The position numbers were made by a program, and so were the translations under genes. Under the pieces are notes generated by a model that was not told the DNA's origin, ran no database searches, and saw only the letters and a list, made by a program, of their open reading frames with translations. 64,000 nt of DNA from Polaribacter vadi (GTDB taxonomy: Bacteria; Bacteroidota; Bacteroidia; Flavobacteriales; Flavobacteriaceae): NCBI RefSeq assembly GCF_001761365.1, contig NZ_CP017477.1, positions 2,904,001 to 2,968,000 on the forward strand, read 5' to 3'. This document shows, one piece after another, positions 47,736 to 57,600 of this stretch. Numbering within the stretch: position 1 is the stretch's first letter; each line of letters begins with the position of its first letter.

Positions 47736-50078
47736 TTAGAAATTTAAAGTTGCTCCTACTAAGAAATTTCTGGTTGCTTGAGGATAAAAACCAGCACCAT
47801 CAACTGTAGTTGCTGTACCAGGATTAGACCAAGTGTCATCATACGTATAATAGTAACCTCTATCTACATATTCTGCATTAAAAATATTATTTACTAAAGC
47901 AGTTAGTGTAATCGATTTAAAAATTTTGTTAGTTTTTATTTGATACACCACATTTATATCGCTTGTAAAAAAACTATCTAACACATCATTATCAGAAACA
48001 GCACTGTTTAAATTACTCATTAATTGTTGCCCAACATATTTTGATAAAAAGGTAAATTGTAAATTCTCTAAAGGATTGTAAATAAACATATTTCCAGCGA
48101 TTACTTCTGGTGAAAAAGATAAATCTGTATTGCCTAAATTCTGTAAATTACCATCGATTTCAGTTACAAAATCTCTGTTTTTATTATTGCTAAAAGCAGC
48201 ATTTGGTTTTATAGAGAATTTATCCGAGATTCTAATATCTGCATCAATCTCTAAACCTAATCTGTAACTACTTCCAGAAGTTGCTCTTATAGGTTGCCCA
48301 ACATCATCTAAAGCACCCGTTAAAACCAACTGATCTTTATAATCCATATAATAAACGTTGGTGTTTAGTTTGATGTTTCCATTGTTTAAACGCCAACCCA
48401 ATTCAAAATCATTTAAAGATTCTGGTGTAGAAACTCCGTTTTCAAAATCGTTTCTGTTAGGTTCTCTATTGGCAACTGCAAAAGAAGTATATAAATTATT
48501 ATTTTGGTTGATGTTATACGTAAAACCAAACTTTGGGTTAAAGAAATTAAAATTTGCATCTACATCTATAGGAACAATATCATTGGTAATTCCTTTAGTT
48601 TGATAACCTACAAAACGACCTTGTAAATCTGCATAGGCAGATAGTTTTTCATTAATACTAAACGTTGCTTTTGCAAACATAGAAAAGTCCGTCTTTTTAG
48701 CATCAGAAAAATAATAACGATCTCTAATACTTACGTTTGGCGCTAAATTTTCTCCCCAAATTACTTCTCCAAAATGATCTCCTGTGTAATGAGAATACGA
48801 AATTCCAGTTATAAAATTGATTTTATCTGTTTTGTAATTTGTGTTGAAATTAAAAACATAAAAATCATTATCTAACCAACGTCTTACAATTACATCACTA
48901 TCATCCACTATTAAATTATTGAAATCTGCTGCGCTTTCTTCTTCTTTAAATTGCTCAAAAAATCCAGAACCTTTGGTGTAGTTTAATCCTAAAGTTGTAG
49001 ACCAATTGTTGTTTAATTTTTCATTCCAATGTAATTGATAATGGTTTTGATTATAATCGTCCACTTCATTATCATACGTATAAGGATTTTGTTTTCTATC
49101 TTCCTTTAATTGAGTTGCTGTTAAACCTTCCCAAGCTTGGTAGGTTAATTCTTTTCCTCCAAAAGTAATGGCTTTAATCAGCGTATTTTCATCAGAATAA
49201 CTTCCTTGTAAAAAGTACGATTTTAAATCTGCAGAAGCTCTATCTACATAACCATCTGTAGAAATATTAGATAAACGACCAGCAATTTCTATGTGATTAT
49301 TCAACTTTCCTGTACTAAATTTTACAGTATGTTTTCTGGTATTAAAAGAACCAAAAGAATTGGAAATTTCCCCATAAGCTTCGTCTGAAATTGCATCTGT
49401 TAAAATATTTAAACTTGCACCAAAAGCTCCTGAACCGTTAGTTGAAGTTCCAACACCTCTTTGTAATTGCAAATTTTCTGTAGAGGATGCAAAATCGCCT
49501 AAATTCACCCAAAATGAACCATGACTTTCTGCATCATTATAAGGAATTCCGTTTACAGTTACATTAATTCGCTCGCTGTTAGAACCACGAACGCTCATGT
49601 AAGTGTACCCAACTCCTGCACCTCCATCAGTAGAAGAAACCACAGAAGGTAAGTAGTTTAACAAAATAGGAATGTCTTGTCCTAAATTTCGTTTGGCAAT
49701 TTCTTTTTTTGATAAGTTAGAAAATGTTACAGGAATATCTGTATTTGCACGAACTGCAGCTACCAAAACTTCGTCTAAAACAGTTTCATCAGCATTTAAC
49801 TGAACCACATATTCTTCATTTTTAGAAAGTGTAATTTTCTCTGAAATTGTTTTGTAACCTAAAAAAGAAACTTCTAAAGTGTACGTTCCTTTTATTAGTG
49901 TAAAACTAAAATTACCATCAAAATCTGCTGATGTTCCTTTGTTAATTTCTTTAACCAAGATAGATGCTCCTGTTAAAGGTTCTTTGTTTTTATCGACAAC
50001 TTTTCCTGAAAGTTTAAACGATTGGGCGTTTGCAAGTGTACTTACAAACAAGAATAAAAAAATGGATATTTTTTTCAT
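47736..50078 (-). CDS. TonB-dependent outer-membrane receptor, TPP-riboswitch controlled (thiamine or precursor uptake)
   Basis: The 780-aa receptor begins with a signal peptide (to about 18). A carboxypeptidase-like beta-sandwich follows (about 20-100; KVVDKNKEPLTGASILVKE). The TonB plug is next (VRGSNSERINVTVNGIPYND, near 164-183), then a 22-strand barrel ending in an aromatic terminus (FLVGATLNF). The upstream 476 bases contain a TPP riboswitch on the same strand, so the ligand is most likely thiamine, a phosphorylated form or a precursor. Repression by TPP is predicted. It converges with the lipoprotein gene. Confidence 0.9.
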   Translation of the reverse strand: MKKISIFLFLFVSTLANAQSFKLSGKVVDKNKEPLTGASILVKEINKGTSADFDGNFSFTLIKGTYTLEVSFLGYKTISEKITLSKNEEYVVQLNADETVLDEVLVAAVRANTDIPVTFSNLSKKEIAKRNLGQDIPILLNYLPSVVSSTDGGAGVGYTYMSVRGSNSERINVTVNGIPYNDAESHGSFWVNLGDFASSTENLQLQRGVGTSTNGSGAFGASLNILTDAISDEAYGEISNSFGSFNTRKHTVKFSTGKLNNHIEIAGRLSNISTDGYVDRASADLKSYFLQGSYSDENTLIKAITFGGKELTYQAWEGLTATQLKEDRKQNPYTYDNEVDDYNQNHYQLHWNEKLNNNWSTTLGLNYTKGSGFFEQFKEEESAADFNNLIVDDSDVIVRRWLDNDFYVFNFNTNYKTDKINFITGISYSHYTGDHFGEVIWGENLAPNVSIRDRYYFSDAKKTDFSMFAKATFSINEKLSAYADLQGRFVGYQTKGITNDIVPIDVDANFNFFNPKFGFTYNINQNNNLYTSFAVANREPNRNDFENGVSTPESLNDFELGWRLNNGNIKLNTNVYYMDYKDQLVLTGALDDVGQPIRATSGSSYRLGLEIDADIRISDKFSIKPNAAFSNNKNRDFVTEIDGNLQNLGNTDLSFSPEVIAGNMFIYNPLENLQFTFLSKYVGQQLMSNLNSAVSDNDVLDSFFTSDINVVYQIKTNKIFKSITLTALVNNIFNAEYVDRGYYYTYDDTWSNPGTATTVDGAGFYPQATRNFLVGATLNF

Positions 50079-50176
50079 TTTAAAAAAATTAAAACGAATA
50101 AAAAGAGGTAATTATTCTTGTGATTATTATTGAATAATTAATGTTTTGAACTTTTAAATTTATTGTTTTCAGCTAT

Positions 50177-50219
50177 TTTGAGTGCATGCGAAAATATTTA
50201 ACAATCGATAGCACTCAAA
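50177..50219 (-). promoter_or_regulatory. Hairpin between TPP aptamer and receptor gene (candidate expression platform)
   Basis: TTTGAGTGC (50177-50185) and GCACTCAAA (50211-50219) form a perfect 9-bp stem with a 25-base loop. It lies between the aptamer (50248-50392) and the start codon at 50078. It has no obvious T-tract after it, so it may act on translation or mRNA stability; the assignment is tentative. Confidence 0.4.
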
Positions 50220-50247
50220 CTGACAACTATAAACTTTGTCAAGTTCG

Positions 50248-50392
50248 AATTTCCCTAAACAGCATTACCTGTTCTAGGTTCATTGGGTATGATCTCAGCC
50301 GTTTTTAATTTCAATATTTAAAGTTTTTAATTCAAAGTTTTTACGATGAACTGCCACTGAAAACTGAATACTAAAAAAAGCACCCCTTTATG
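50248..50392 (-). promoter_or_regulatory. TPP riboswitch (THI element)
   Basis: On the minus strand, aptamer elements appear in order: AAAGGGGTGC (50383-50392), a long AT-rich P3 extension of about 80 bases, GGCTGAGATCATACCC (about 50285-50301), GAACCTAGAACAGG, TAATGCTG and TTAGGGAA (about 50249-50256). CTGAGATCATACCC and the G-A-A-C-C-T-G-type loop are the conserved thiamine pyrophosphate contacts. The length of the P3 arm is greater than in compact versions but within the known range. It controls the receptor gene downstream. Confidence 0.92.
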
Positions 50393-50526
50393 AGAACGAT
50401 GCAAAACTAAGTCAGATTTTTTTCTTGGCAAATAGAAAAGTGATTTTTTTTTGAATATAATAATTTTCGTAATCATATCAATTAAGTAAAATTTTATATG
50501 AGTTCATTTTAAAAAAAAACACGCAA

Positions 50527-50534
50527 TAAATTTG
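50527..50534 (+). promoter_or_regulatory. Putative -7 box of the Omp85-like gene
   Basis: TAAATTTG matches TAnnTTTG, 20 bases before the ATG at 50555. Confidence 0.5.
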
Positions 50535-50554
50535 TAAAAATTATAATTCATAAC

Positions 50555-51754
50555 ATGAAAAATTATCAGCCAAAAAATAAAAACCAGAATTTAATATTCG
50601 CAATTTTTACATTTCTATTTGTATTTTCAATTAATTCTCAAGAAAAAGAAGAGAAAAAAGGAAATGGTATAGACAATTTTGTAGAGACGTTTACTTTTTA
50701 TCCAAATAAAAAAAAGGTTGAAAAGGATTCAAGTTTATATTTATCAAAAATTATAACAGCACCTATTGTTAGTTATTCGCCAGAAACAGATTTTGGTTTT
50801 GGAATTGGAGCAAAATACTTGTTTAAATTTAAAGGAAGTGGAGATGAAACAAGAACATCTAACATGCCAGTTTCTATGCTGTATACGTTAAATAATCAGT
50901 TTTTTATTTATTCAGGATTTGAGATTTTTACAAATCAAGAAAAATGGGTAATTTCTGGAAATATTATTTTTCAAAATTATCCGAGGCTGTACTATGGAAT
51001 AGGTCAAAATTCACCAGATACAAATGAAGAAATTTACGATACGTATCAATTTTTAATAGAGCCAATAATCTTAAAACAAGCCTTTACACGTTATTTGTTT
51101 TTAGGAGGAGGTTTTAGGTACAATACTATTTATGATACTACAGTTGAAGAAGATGGTTTGTTGGATACGAATATGCCATCAGGTTTTGATGGCTCAACAT
51201 CTACTGGAGTTGAGTTAGCGCTTTTATATGATAGTAGAGACAATATTTTAAATGCTTCAAAAGGTTGGTATTTTGAGTTTACTAGAGGTTTTTATAACAC
51301 TTCTTTAGGTGGCACACACGATTTTGATTTAACAAGGTTTGATTTACGTCATTATATGAAAATTTCACAAAAAAATAATGATGTTTTAGCATTTCAAGCA
51401 GTTGGTCATTTTGCGAATGGAGATGTGCCTTTAGCTGAATTAGCACTTTTTGGTAATGAACAAATTATGCGTGGTTATATTGAAGGAAGATATATTGAAG
51501 AAAATTTGTTAGCAGCGCAAGTAGAATATAGAAAAACATTTAAAGATAGCAGATTTGGGTTTGTTGCATTTGTTGGTGCAGGAGATGTTTTTAGTAAATC
51601 TACAGATTTAAGTTTAAATGATTTAAAACTAAATTATGGAGTAGGTTTACGTTTTATGCTAGATAAAAAGGAAAAATTAAATGTTAGATTCGATTATGGA
51701 GCAGGAAACGAATCTGATGGAAACTTTTACGTAAATATTGCAGAAGCTTTCTAG
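50555..51754 (+). CDS. BamA/TamA-family outer-membrane barrel protein without POTRA domains
   Basis: The 399-aa product has a signal peptide (to about 29, SINSQ) and a short linker, then a 16-strand-type barrel. The Omp85 loop motif appears as MRGYIEGRY (near 309), and DSRDNILNASKGWYFEF near 225 is the D-x-R-D-N-x-x-x-P/S-x-x-G turn of surface antigen D15. The usual POTRA repeats are missing, so it resembles short single-barrel members (patatin-associated or standalone). Its function is unknown. It diverges from the TonB receptor gene. Confidence 0.82.
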   Translation: MKNYQPKNKNQNLIFAIFTFLFVFSINSQEKEEKKGNGIDNFVETFTFYPNKKKVEKDSSLYLSKIITAPIVSYSPETDFGFGIGAKYLFKFKGSGDETRTSNMPVSMLYTLNNQFFIYSGFEIFTNQEKWVISGNIIFQNYPRLYYGIGQNSPDTNEEIYDTYQFLIEPIILKQAFTRYLFLGGGFRYNTIYDTTVEEDGLLDTNMPSGFDGSTSTGVELALLYDSRDNILNASKGWYFEFTRGFYNTSLGGTHDFDLTRFDLRHYMKISQKNNDVLAFQAVGHFANGDVPLAELALFGNEQIMRGYIEGRYIEENLLAAQVEYRKTFKDSRFGFVAFVGAGDVFSKSTDLSLNDLKLNYGVGLRFMLDKKEKLNVRFDYGAGNESDGNFYVNIAEAF

Positions 51755-51780
51755 AAGTTTTAAAAATACTGAAAATACAA

Positions 51781-51821
51781 AAACGAGTAATCAACTTTTA
51801 AATTGAATTACTCGTTTTTTT
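51781..51821. terminator. Bidirectional terminator between the barrel gene and arfB
   Basis: AAACGAGTAAT-CAA pairs with TTGAATTACTCGTTT with one bulged base, flanked by T- and A-runs. It separates two convergent genes. Confidence 0.82.
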
Positions 51822-52226
51822 TTATTCTATTTTTGGTCTTTTACGTAAAGCTTTTTTAACCGAAGTTCGTTGTTTTGTTTCAAGGCGTTTTTTAATTGCA
51901 CCTTTACTCGGTTTTGTTTTCTTTCTTCTTTTAGGTCGAATTAAATTCGCTTCTATCAACCCTAAAAAACGTTTAATTGCCAAATCTTTATTCCGATGTT
52001 GAGAGCGTGTTTCTTCACAAAACAAAATCAACACATTTTCATTGGTTAATTTTGATGAAAGTTTGGTTTTTAGCAGTGTTTTTTCATCCTCAGACAAAGA
52101 ATTTGAGTTTTCTAAATCGAACGTTAATTCTATTTTAGACGATGTTTTATTTACATGTTGTCCTCCAGCACCAGAACTTCTAATGGCTTTAAAGTTTAGT
52201 TCTTTAAGAATGTTTTCTACGTTCAT
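51822..52226 (-). CDS. arfB: Ribosome-rescue peptidyl-tRNA hydrolase ArfB (YaeJ)
   Basis: ArfB releases stalled peptides on ribosomes lacking a stop codon. The 134-aa protein has the catalytic GGQ (residues 21-23 in SSGAGGQHVNKTSSKIEL), a compact domain, and a basic C-terminal tail (RPKRRKKTKPSKGAIKKR and KKALRKRPK) that threads into the empty mRNA channel. Length fits the family (about 130-140 aa). Confidence 0.93.
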   Translation of the reverse strand: MNVENILKELNFKAIRSSGAGGQHVNKTSSKIELTFDLENSNSLSEDEKTLLKTKLSSKLTNENVLILFCEETRSQHRNKDLAIKRFLGLIEANLIRPKRRKKTKPSKGAIKKRLETKQRTSVKKALRKRPKIE

Positions 52227-52282
52227 GTGTATTGTTGTTTGACTGTATTTTATAATAATACTTCAAGAAAATCAAGATATTA

Positions 52283-52780
52283 TTAAAATCTCCAACCAAC
52301 ATTTACGCCAACTCTTGGAACTAAAGTAGGCGAATTAGAACCAAATAAATTTCTTCCAACTCCAGCATATGCATCAATTGTTAAACCACCATTTGCAACG
52401 TACTTTAAACCAGCAGCAACTCCTAGAGCAGCATCTGTATATTTTACATCGTAAATACCAGAATCTTTTATGGCTTCTTTTTTACCAGAATTTATACCAA
52501 AAAAACCTTCTCCAAAAAAGTTCCAAGCATAATCTGTTGTAAAATAATGGCGATAATAAGGTGTAATCATTACATTCTCATTATACCTAAAATCTACCTC
52601 TTGTTTTGCTAAATTAAAAAGGGCAGAAACTCCAAAAGAAGATTCAGTATTTATATAATTTTCGTAAGAAAACTCTAAACTTCGAATAGCAAGAGCATCA
52701 GCAATATCTAATTTTATTTCTTTTTGAGAAAATGTAACAGCGCTTATAAAAAGCGTAATAAGGAAAATTATTTTTTTCAT
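52283..52780 (-). CDS. Small outer-membrane barrel protein, DUF3575-like (paralogue 1)
   Basis: The 165-aa protein starts at ATG 52780 with a signal peptide (MKKIIFLITLFISAVTFSQ). A longer frame opens upstream, but it would overlap the neighbour and lose the signal peptide. The strand pattern (SLEFSYENYINTESSFGVSA, then YYRHYF) and the C-terminal GVNVGWRF indicate a small beta-barrel with DUF3575-like features. It is closely related to the next gene upstream, at 52824-53342. Confidence 0.72.
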   Translation of the reverse strand: MKKIIFLITLFISAVTFSQKEIKLDIADALAIRSLEFSYENYINTESSFGVSALFNLAKQEVDFRYNENVMITPYYRHYFTTDYAWNFFGEGFFGINSGKKEAIKDSGIYDVKYTDAALGVAAGLKYVANGGLTIDAYAGVGRNLFGSNSPTLVPRVGVNVGWRF

Positions 52781-52823
52781 AAATTTATTTTTAATCAAAA
52801 ATACTAATTTTTTAATTATTAGT

Positions 52824-53342
52824 TTAAAATCTGTAGCCGACAGAAATAGCAACTCTACCAACAGCTTCATTGTTTTCACTTTCTAAAAAATTCCTACCAA
52901 TACCCAATAGTAATTCAGTTGAAAATCCTTGTTTAGAGACGAATTTACCACCAACAGAAATTCCAAGTGCGAGACCAGTTACATCTTCGTAAGTAGAATT
53001 AAATAAACCATTATCTTCTGCTGAAAATAACATTCCAAAACCTTCCACAAAAAAACCTCTGGCAAATTTTCCAGAAAAATAGCGTCTGTAAAAAGGTGTA
53101 ATTGCATAGTTTAAATCGGCTATATCTTTATCTGTATTTATTGTTGCTGAAACACCGAAAGAAGATTCTTCATTAATCAATTTTTCATAAGATACATCTA
53201 ACCATTTAGCAGCTAATAAGGTTAAAGCATTTATTTTAATTTCATGTTTTTTTCCAATATCTTGTGGAAATTCTTCTTCTTTTTCTTGTGCAATTGATAC
53301 TGATGTTACAAATAATAAAATAAGTAGAGTAATTTTTTTCAT
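52824..53342 (-). CDS. Small outer-membrane barrel protein, DUF3575-like (paralogue 2)
   Basis: The 172-aa product has a signal peptide (MKKITLLILLFVTSVSIAQ). Its mature domain shares INEESSFGVSA-, TPFYRRYFSGKF- and GVGRNF-type blocks with the neighbouring paralogue and ends VAISVGYRF. Both genes lie head to tail on the minus strand, 43 bases apart, and probably arose by tandem duplication. Function unknown. Confidence 0.75.
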   Translation of the reverse strand: MKKITLLILLFVTSVSIAQEKEEEFPQDIGKKHEIKINALTLLAAKWLDVSYEKLINEESSFGVSATINTDKDIADLNYAITPFYRRYFSGKFARGFFVEGFGMLFSAEDNGLFNSTYEDVTGLALGISVGGKFVSKQGFSTELLLGIGRNFLESENNEAVGRVAISVGYRF

Positions 53343-53493
53343 TGTTGATTTTTTAAAATTGTTAAGTTAACAAACTCATCAAAAAATATACCACTAAATT
53401 TTAGGCTTTTCTTTAATGAGATTACAATAGTACATTTTATAGATGATAAAAAATAGAAAAGGTTGCTTAAATTAGCGATTTAATAATCACTTT

Positions 53494-54609
53494 TTAAAAC
53501 ATAGAAAGCCCCTCTATAAGGATTTTTTTGTCTTTTAAAGATTGATGATTTTCAATCTGAATAAAGTTTTCATCTTCTAATTGAGTTGTGATTTTTATCT
53601 TTTCAAAAATATAAGCATCCTTATTTTCATTCTTTAAAACAAATACAAAAGCATTATTTTCATTATTTAAAATGGCGCTTTTTGGGAGTGAAATTTCTTT
53701 GTTTTCGCCATAAATTATAGCAGCTTCTATAAACATGCCTGTTATAAAATTGGTATTTTCATCATGATTTATATGTCCATGTACTTTTATAGTTCTGTCT
53801 GTATTTACAAAAGTACCTACTAAATAAACTTCGGCTTCAAACGTTTCTGTAGATGCTTCAGGAATTCTAAATTGTATTTTCTGATCTTTCTTAATTTTCA
53901 AAATATCTTTTTCAAAAACATTCAGTTCCAAATGAATGTGATCTGTATTTATAATTTCTAACACTTCATTTGCAGAAGAAATATAAGAACCATTGCTTAC
54001 ATCAACTTTGGTTACAAATCCATCTATTGGCGCGTATAAGTTTATGGTCGATGAAATCTCTCCCTTTTCAATATTTGCAGGATTCAAGTTCATCATTTGT
54101 AGTTTTTTACGCAAACCATTAAATGTTGCTAAATTACTTTTGTAAGTACTTTCGGCTTTTAAATAATTTTTTTCGGAAGTTATTTGTTCATTATACAGCG
54201 TTTTTTGTCTTTCAAACTCATTTTTTAAATAGCTTAATTGCGCTGAGATTTCCAAATAATTCTGTTGAATTTCTATAAATTCTGGATTTTGTAAACTTGC
54301 AACCAATTGTCCTTTTTTTACTTTATCACCAATTAAAAGTGGAATTTTAGTTACATAACCACCCATAAAAGTACTAACGCTTGCTTTGTTTTCTGGTGGA
54401 ACATCTATAATTCCAGTGGTTTTTACAGTATTATAAAATTGATGTTCTGTAAGCTCACCAAAAGCCATTTTCTCGCTTTCAAATTGCTGTTTGCTAATGG
54501 TAATTATGTTGCTGTTTGTTTCTGTTTCTTTAACACTTTCTGATTTATTTTCTTGATTTCCGCAAGCAATAAATAAAAGTGTTATTATGAATGTTGTTAT
54601 ATTTTTCAT
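53494..54609 (-). CDS. Periplasmic adaptor of a heavy-metal RND efflux pump (CzcB/CusB-like)
   Basis: The 371-aa membrane-fusion lipoprotein (FIACGNQ, Cys16) has the biotinyl-lipoyl-like LIGDKVKKGQLVASLQNPEF hairpin (about 96-115), a coiled-coil helical hairpin (about 120-180) and beta-barrel domains (about 190-330). It connects the inner-membrane RND pump to the outer-membrane channel, both encoded by the next gene upstream, 2 bases away. Metal ligands such as Cu-specific Met clusters are not apparent, so Co/Zn/Cd or Cu/Ag specificity stays open. Confidence 0.9.
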   Translation of the reverse strand: MKNITTFIITLLFIACGNQENKSESVKETETNSNIITISKQQFESEKMAFGELTEHQFYNTVKTTGIIDVPPENKASVSTFMGGYVTKIPLLIGDKVKKGQLVASLQNPEFIEIQQNYLEISAQLSYLKNEFERQKTLYNEQITSEKNYLKAESTYKSNLATFNGLRKKLQMMNLNPANIEKGEISSTINLYAPIDGFVTKVDVSNGSYISSANEVLEIINTDHIHLELNVFEKDILKIKKDQKIQFRIPEASTETFEAEVYLVGTFVNTDRTIKVHGHINHDENTNFITGMFIEAAIIYGENKEISLPKSAILNNENNAFVFVLKNENKDAYIFEKIKITTQLEDENFIQIENHQSLKDKKILIEGLSMF

Positions 54610-54611
54610 CT

Positions 54612-57600
54612 TTAAAAAGGATTTAAAGTTAGGTAGTTAATGTTGATAATAGTTTGATTGTATGTGTTTAAATTTTCCAAATAAGAAAGTTCTATTTCTT
54701 TGGCAGTTTCTATACTTTGTAGGTATTGAAAAAAATCAATTTCGCCTTCTTTAAAAGTTCTATTGGCAGTTTTTAGAATTTCATTTTTTAGGTTTTCTCC
54801 TTCATTATGATAATAATGAATGCTTTCTTTATATTGATTTAAAGTTGCCAAAAGCGATTTATATTGTGCTTCTAAAACCAGTTTATAATTTTGTTCCTCT
54901 GCTTCCACAATGTTTTTAGAGATTTTTGAAGCTTTTATTTTGGAGGAATATCCAGAAAATAATAACGGAATTTTTAATCCAATTTGATAGCCAGTTAAAT
55001 TGTTGTTTAACAAATCATTAGTTCCTTTAAAATACTCCAAACTAATATCTGGTAACAAATTTTGTTTTTCTAATTTATAAAGTGCTTCTTCATAATTTTT
55101 AGCATTTTCAAAATATTGTAAACCCACATTTTCATTCGTTGAAATTGTTTGTACTTCTAAAACCGATAAATTTTCATCAACAATTTCCAAAAACTCTACC
55201 TGCACAACAGCTTTTAATTTTTCTTCGGATAAAATAACTTCTTGTAAAGCTTGTTTGTATAAAGTTTCTAATTGTTTTTGTTTTGATTTTGCTGTAATCA
55301 TTTCCAAATAATTAGTTTCACCCAACTCAAATCTACGTGTTGCTTTTTTTGCAAAATCTTGATACAAACTATCTAAAAAAGCATAAGTTTTAGCCTTGTT
55401 TTTGGTGTATGCTAATTGATAAAAGCTACTTGAAACTTCTTTTTTAATTTGTTGATATTTAATATTGTAAGCGCTTTCCTCTAAAGTTAATTTTGTTTGA
55501 TGCACCTTTTTATCAGCAAAATAAACAGTTGGGAATTTAAAATCTTGTGCAATTCCAAAAACTTTTAAAGGAACATTGTTTAAGGCTAAATTACTTTCAT
55601 CATAACTATAATAAATACTTGTTTTATCAAAAGTAAAAGCATTTTTAATTAGGGCATTGCTTTTATCAATCTTTAAATTAGACGCTTTTAAATTGGTGTT
55701 ATTTTCAATAGCTAACGCCAAAGTTTGCTCTAAATTTAGTTTAGTTTGTGCATTATTTTGCAATACAAACAGAAAACCAATAATCGTTAATAATGCTGTT
55801 TTATTCATTTTAATATTCTTTTTTTCTTCAAACCAAGCGTATAAAACTGGCAAAACTATTAACGTTAAAAGTGTTGCTGTTATTAAACCACCAATTACAA
55901 CTGTGGCTAAAGGACGTTGAACTTCTGCACCAGCATTTGTGGAAATTGCCATAGGTAAAAAACCTAATGCTGCTGCAGTTGCTGTTAAAATTACGGGTCG
56001 TAAACGCTCTTTTGTTCCTTTTTTTATGCGTTCTTCAATGTTATAAAAACCTTCTTTTTTGAGTTCTTTAAAATGCTCAATTAAAACAATTCCGTTTAAA
56101 ACTGCAATTCCAAAAAGTGCAATAAAACCAACGCCTGCAGAAATACTAAAAGGTAAATCTCTAAGCCATAATAAATAAACACCACCAACTGCAGAAAGTG
56201 GAATTACAACATAAACTAATAATGCTTCTTTTACAGAGCCAAAAGCAAAATAGAGTAATAAAAATATCAATGCTAATGCAATTGGCACTACAATTAATAA
56301 ACGAGTTTTAGCACTTTGCAAGTTTTGAAATTGACCTCCATAAGTAATAGTATAACCCACAGGAAGTTTTAAATTTGCATCAACAATTGTTTTAATTTCA
56401 TTTACAACCGATTGTAAATCTCTATTCCTTACATTAATTCCTACAACTATTCTACGTTTTGTGTCATCTCTAGAAATTTGTGCAGGTCCAGTTGTATACT
56501 TGATTTCAGCTAATTCACTTAAAGGAATTTTAGTTCCATTTGGTGTATCTACAAATAAATTTTGCAAGCTAGAAATATCTTTTCTACTACTTTCATCTAA
56601 ACGAATTGCCAAATCAAAACGTTTTTCACCTTCAAAAATACTGCCAATAATTTTGCCAGCAAATCCCATTGAAATCAACTCATTTACATCAGCAATATTT
56701 AAATTATAACGAGCAATTTTATTTCTGTTATAAATGATGCTCATTTGTGGCAAACCTTCTACTTTTTCAACGACAATGTCTGAAGCACCTTGCACATTCT
56801 GAATTAAATCTTTTAGCTGATCTGCTTTTTTTGCTAAAACAGCTAAATTTTCTCCAAATATTTTAATGGCAATATCTGCTCTAACTCCAGTAATTAATTC
56901 ATTAAAACGCATTTCAATTGGTTGCGTAAATTCAACTTCCATTTCAGGAATTATTGCCAAAGCTTCTTTGAATTTATCTGCTAATTCGTCTTTACTTTCT
57001 GCGGATGTCCATTCTTTTTTAGGTTTCAGTTTTATGATAACATCACTTTCTTCCATAGACATTGGATCTGTAGGAACTTCTGCTGCACCAATTCTAGTAA
57101 CAACTTGGTCTACTTCAGGGAAATTATCCAGCAAAATTTGTTCAATTTTTGTTGTAATTTCTATGGTTTTCCCTAATGATGTTCCCGTTTTTAAAACAGG
57201 CTGAATTACAAAATCACCTTCATCTAATGTAGGTACAAATTCGCCTCCCATTTTACTAAAAATCCAAATACTTGAGATTAAAAGTAAACCTGCAAAACCA
57301 ATTACTATTTTTTTATGATGTAAAGACCAATTAATAATTGGCGCGTAAAAACGATTCAAAAAATTCATTATTTTTATTGAAATGTTGTTTTTACTCGGCT
57401 TTTTTGGCTTCAAAAATAAAGAAGAAACCACAGGAACATATGTTAAACAAAGTAACATTGCACCAATTAGAGCAAAGCTAAAAGTAAGTGCCATTGGTTT
57501 GAACATTTTACCTTCAACACCTTCTAAAGTTAAAATAGGTATAAAAATAATTAAGATGATGAATTGCCCAAAAATGGCAGAATTCATCATTTTTGAAGCA

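Noticed and set aside
52781..52879. Longer N-terminus of the first DUF3575-like gene
   Set aside because: It would overlap the upstream paralogue and bury the clear signal peptide starting at ATG 52780.
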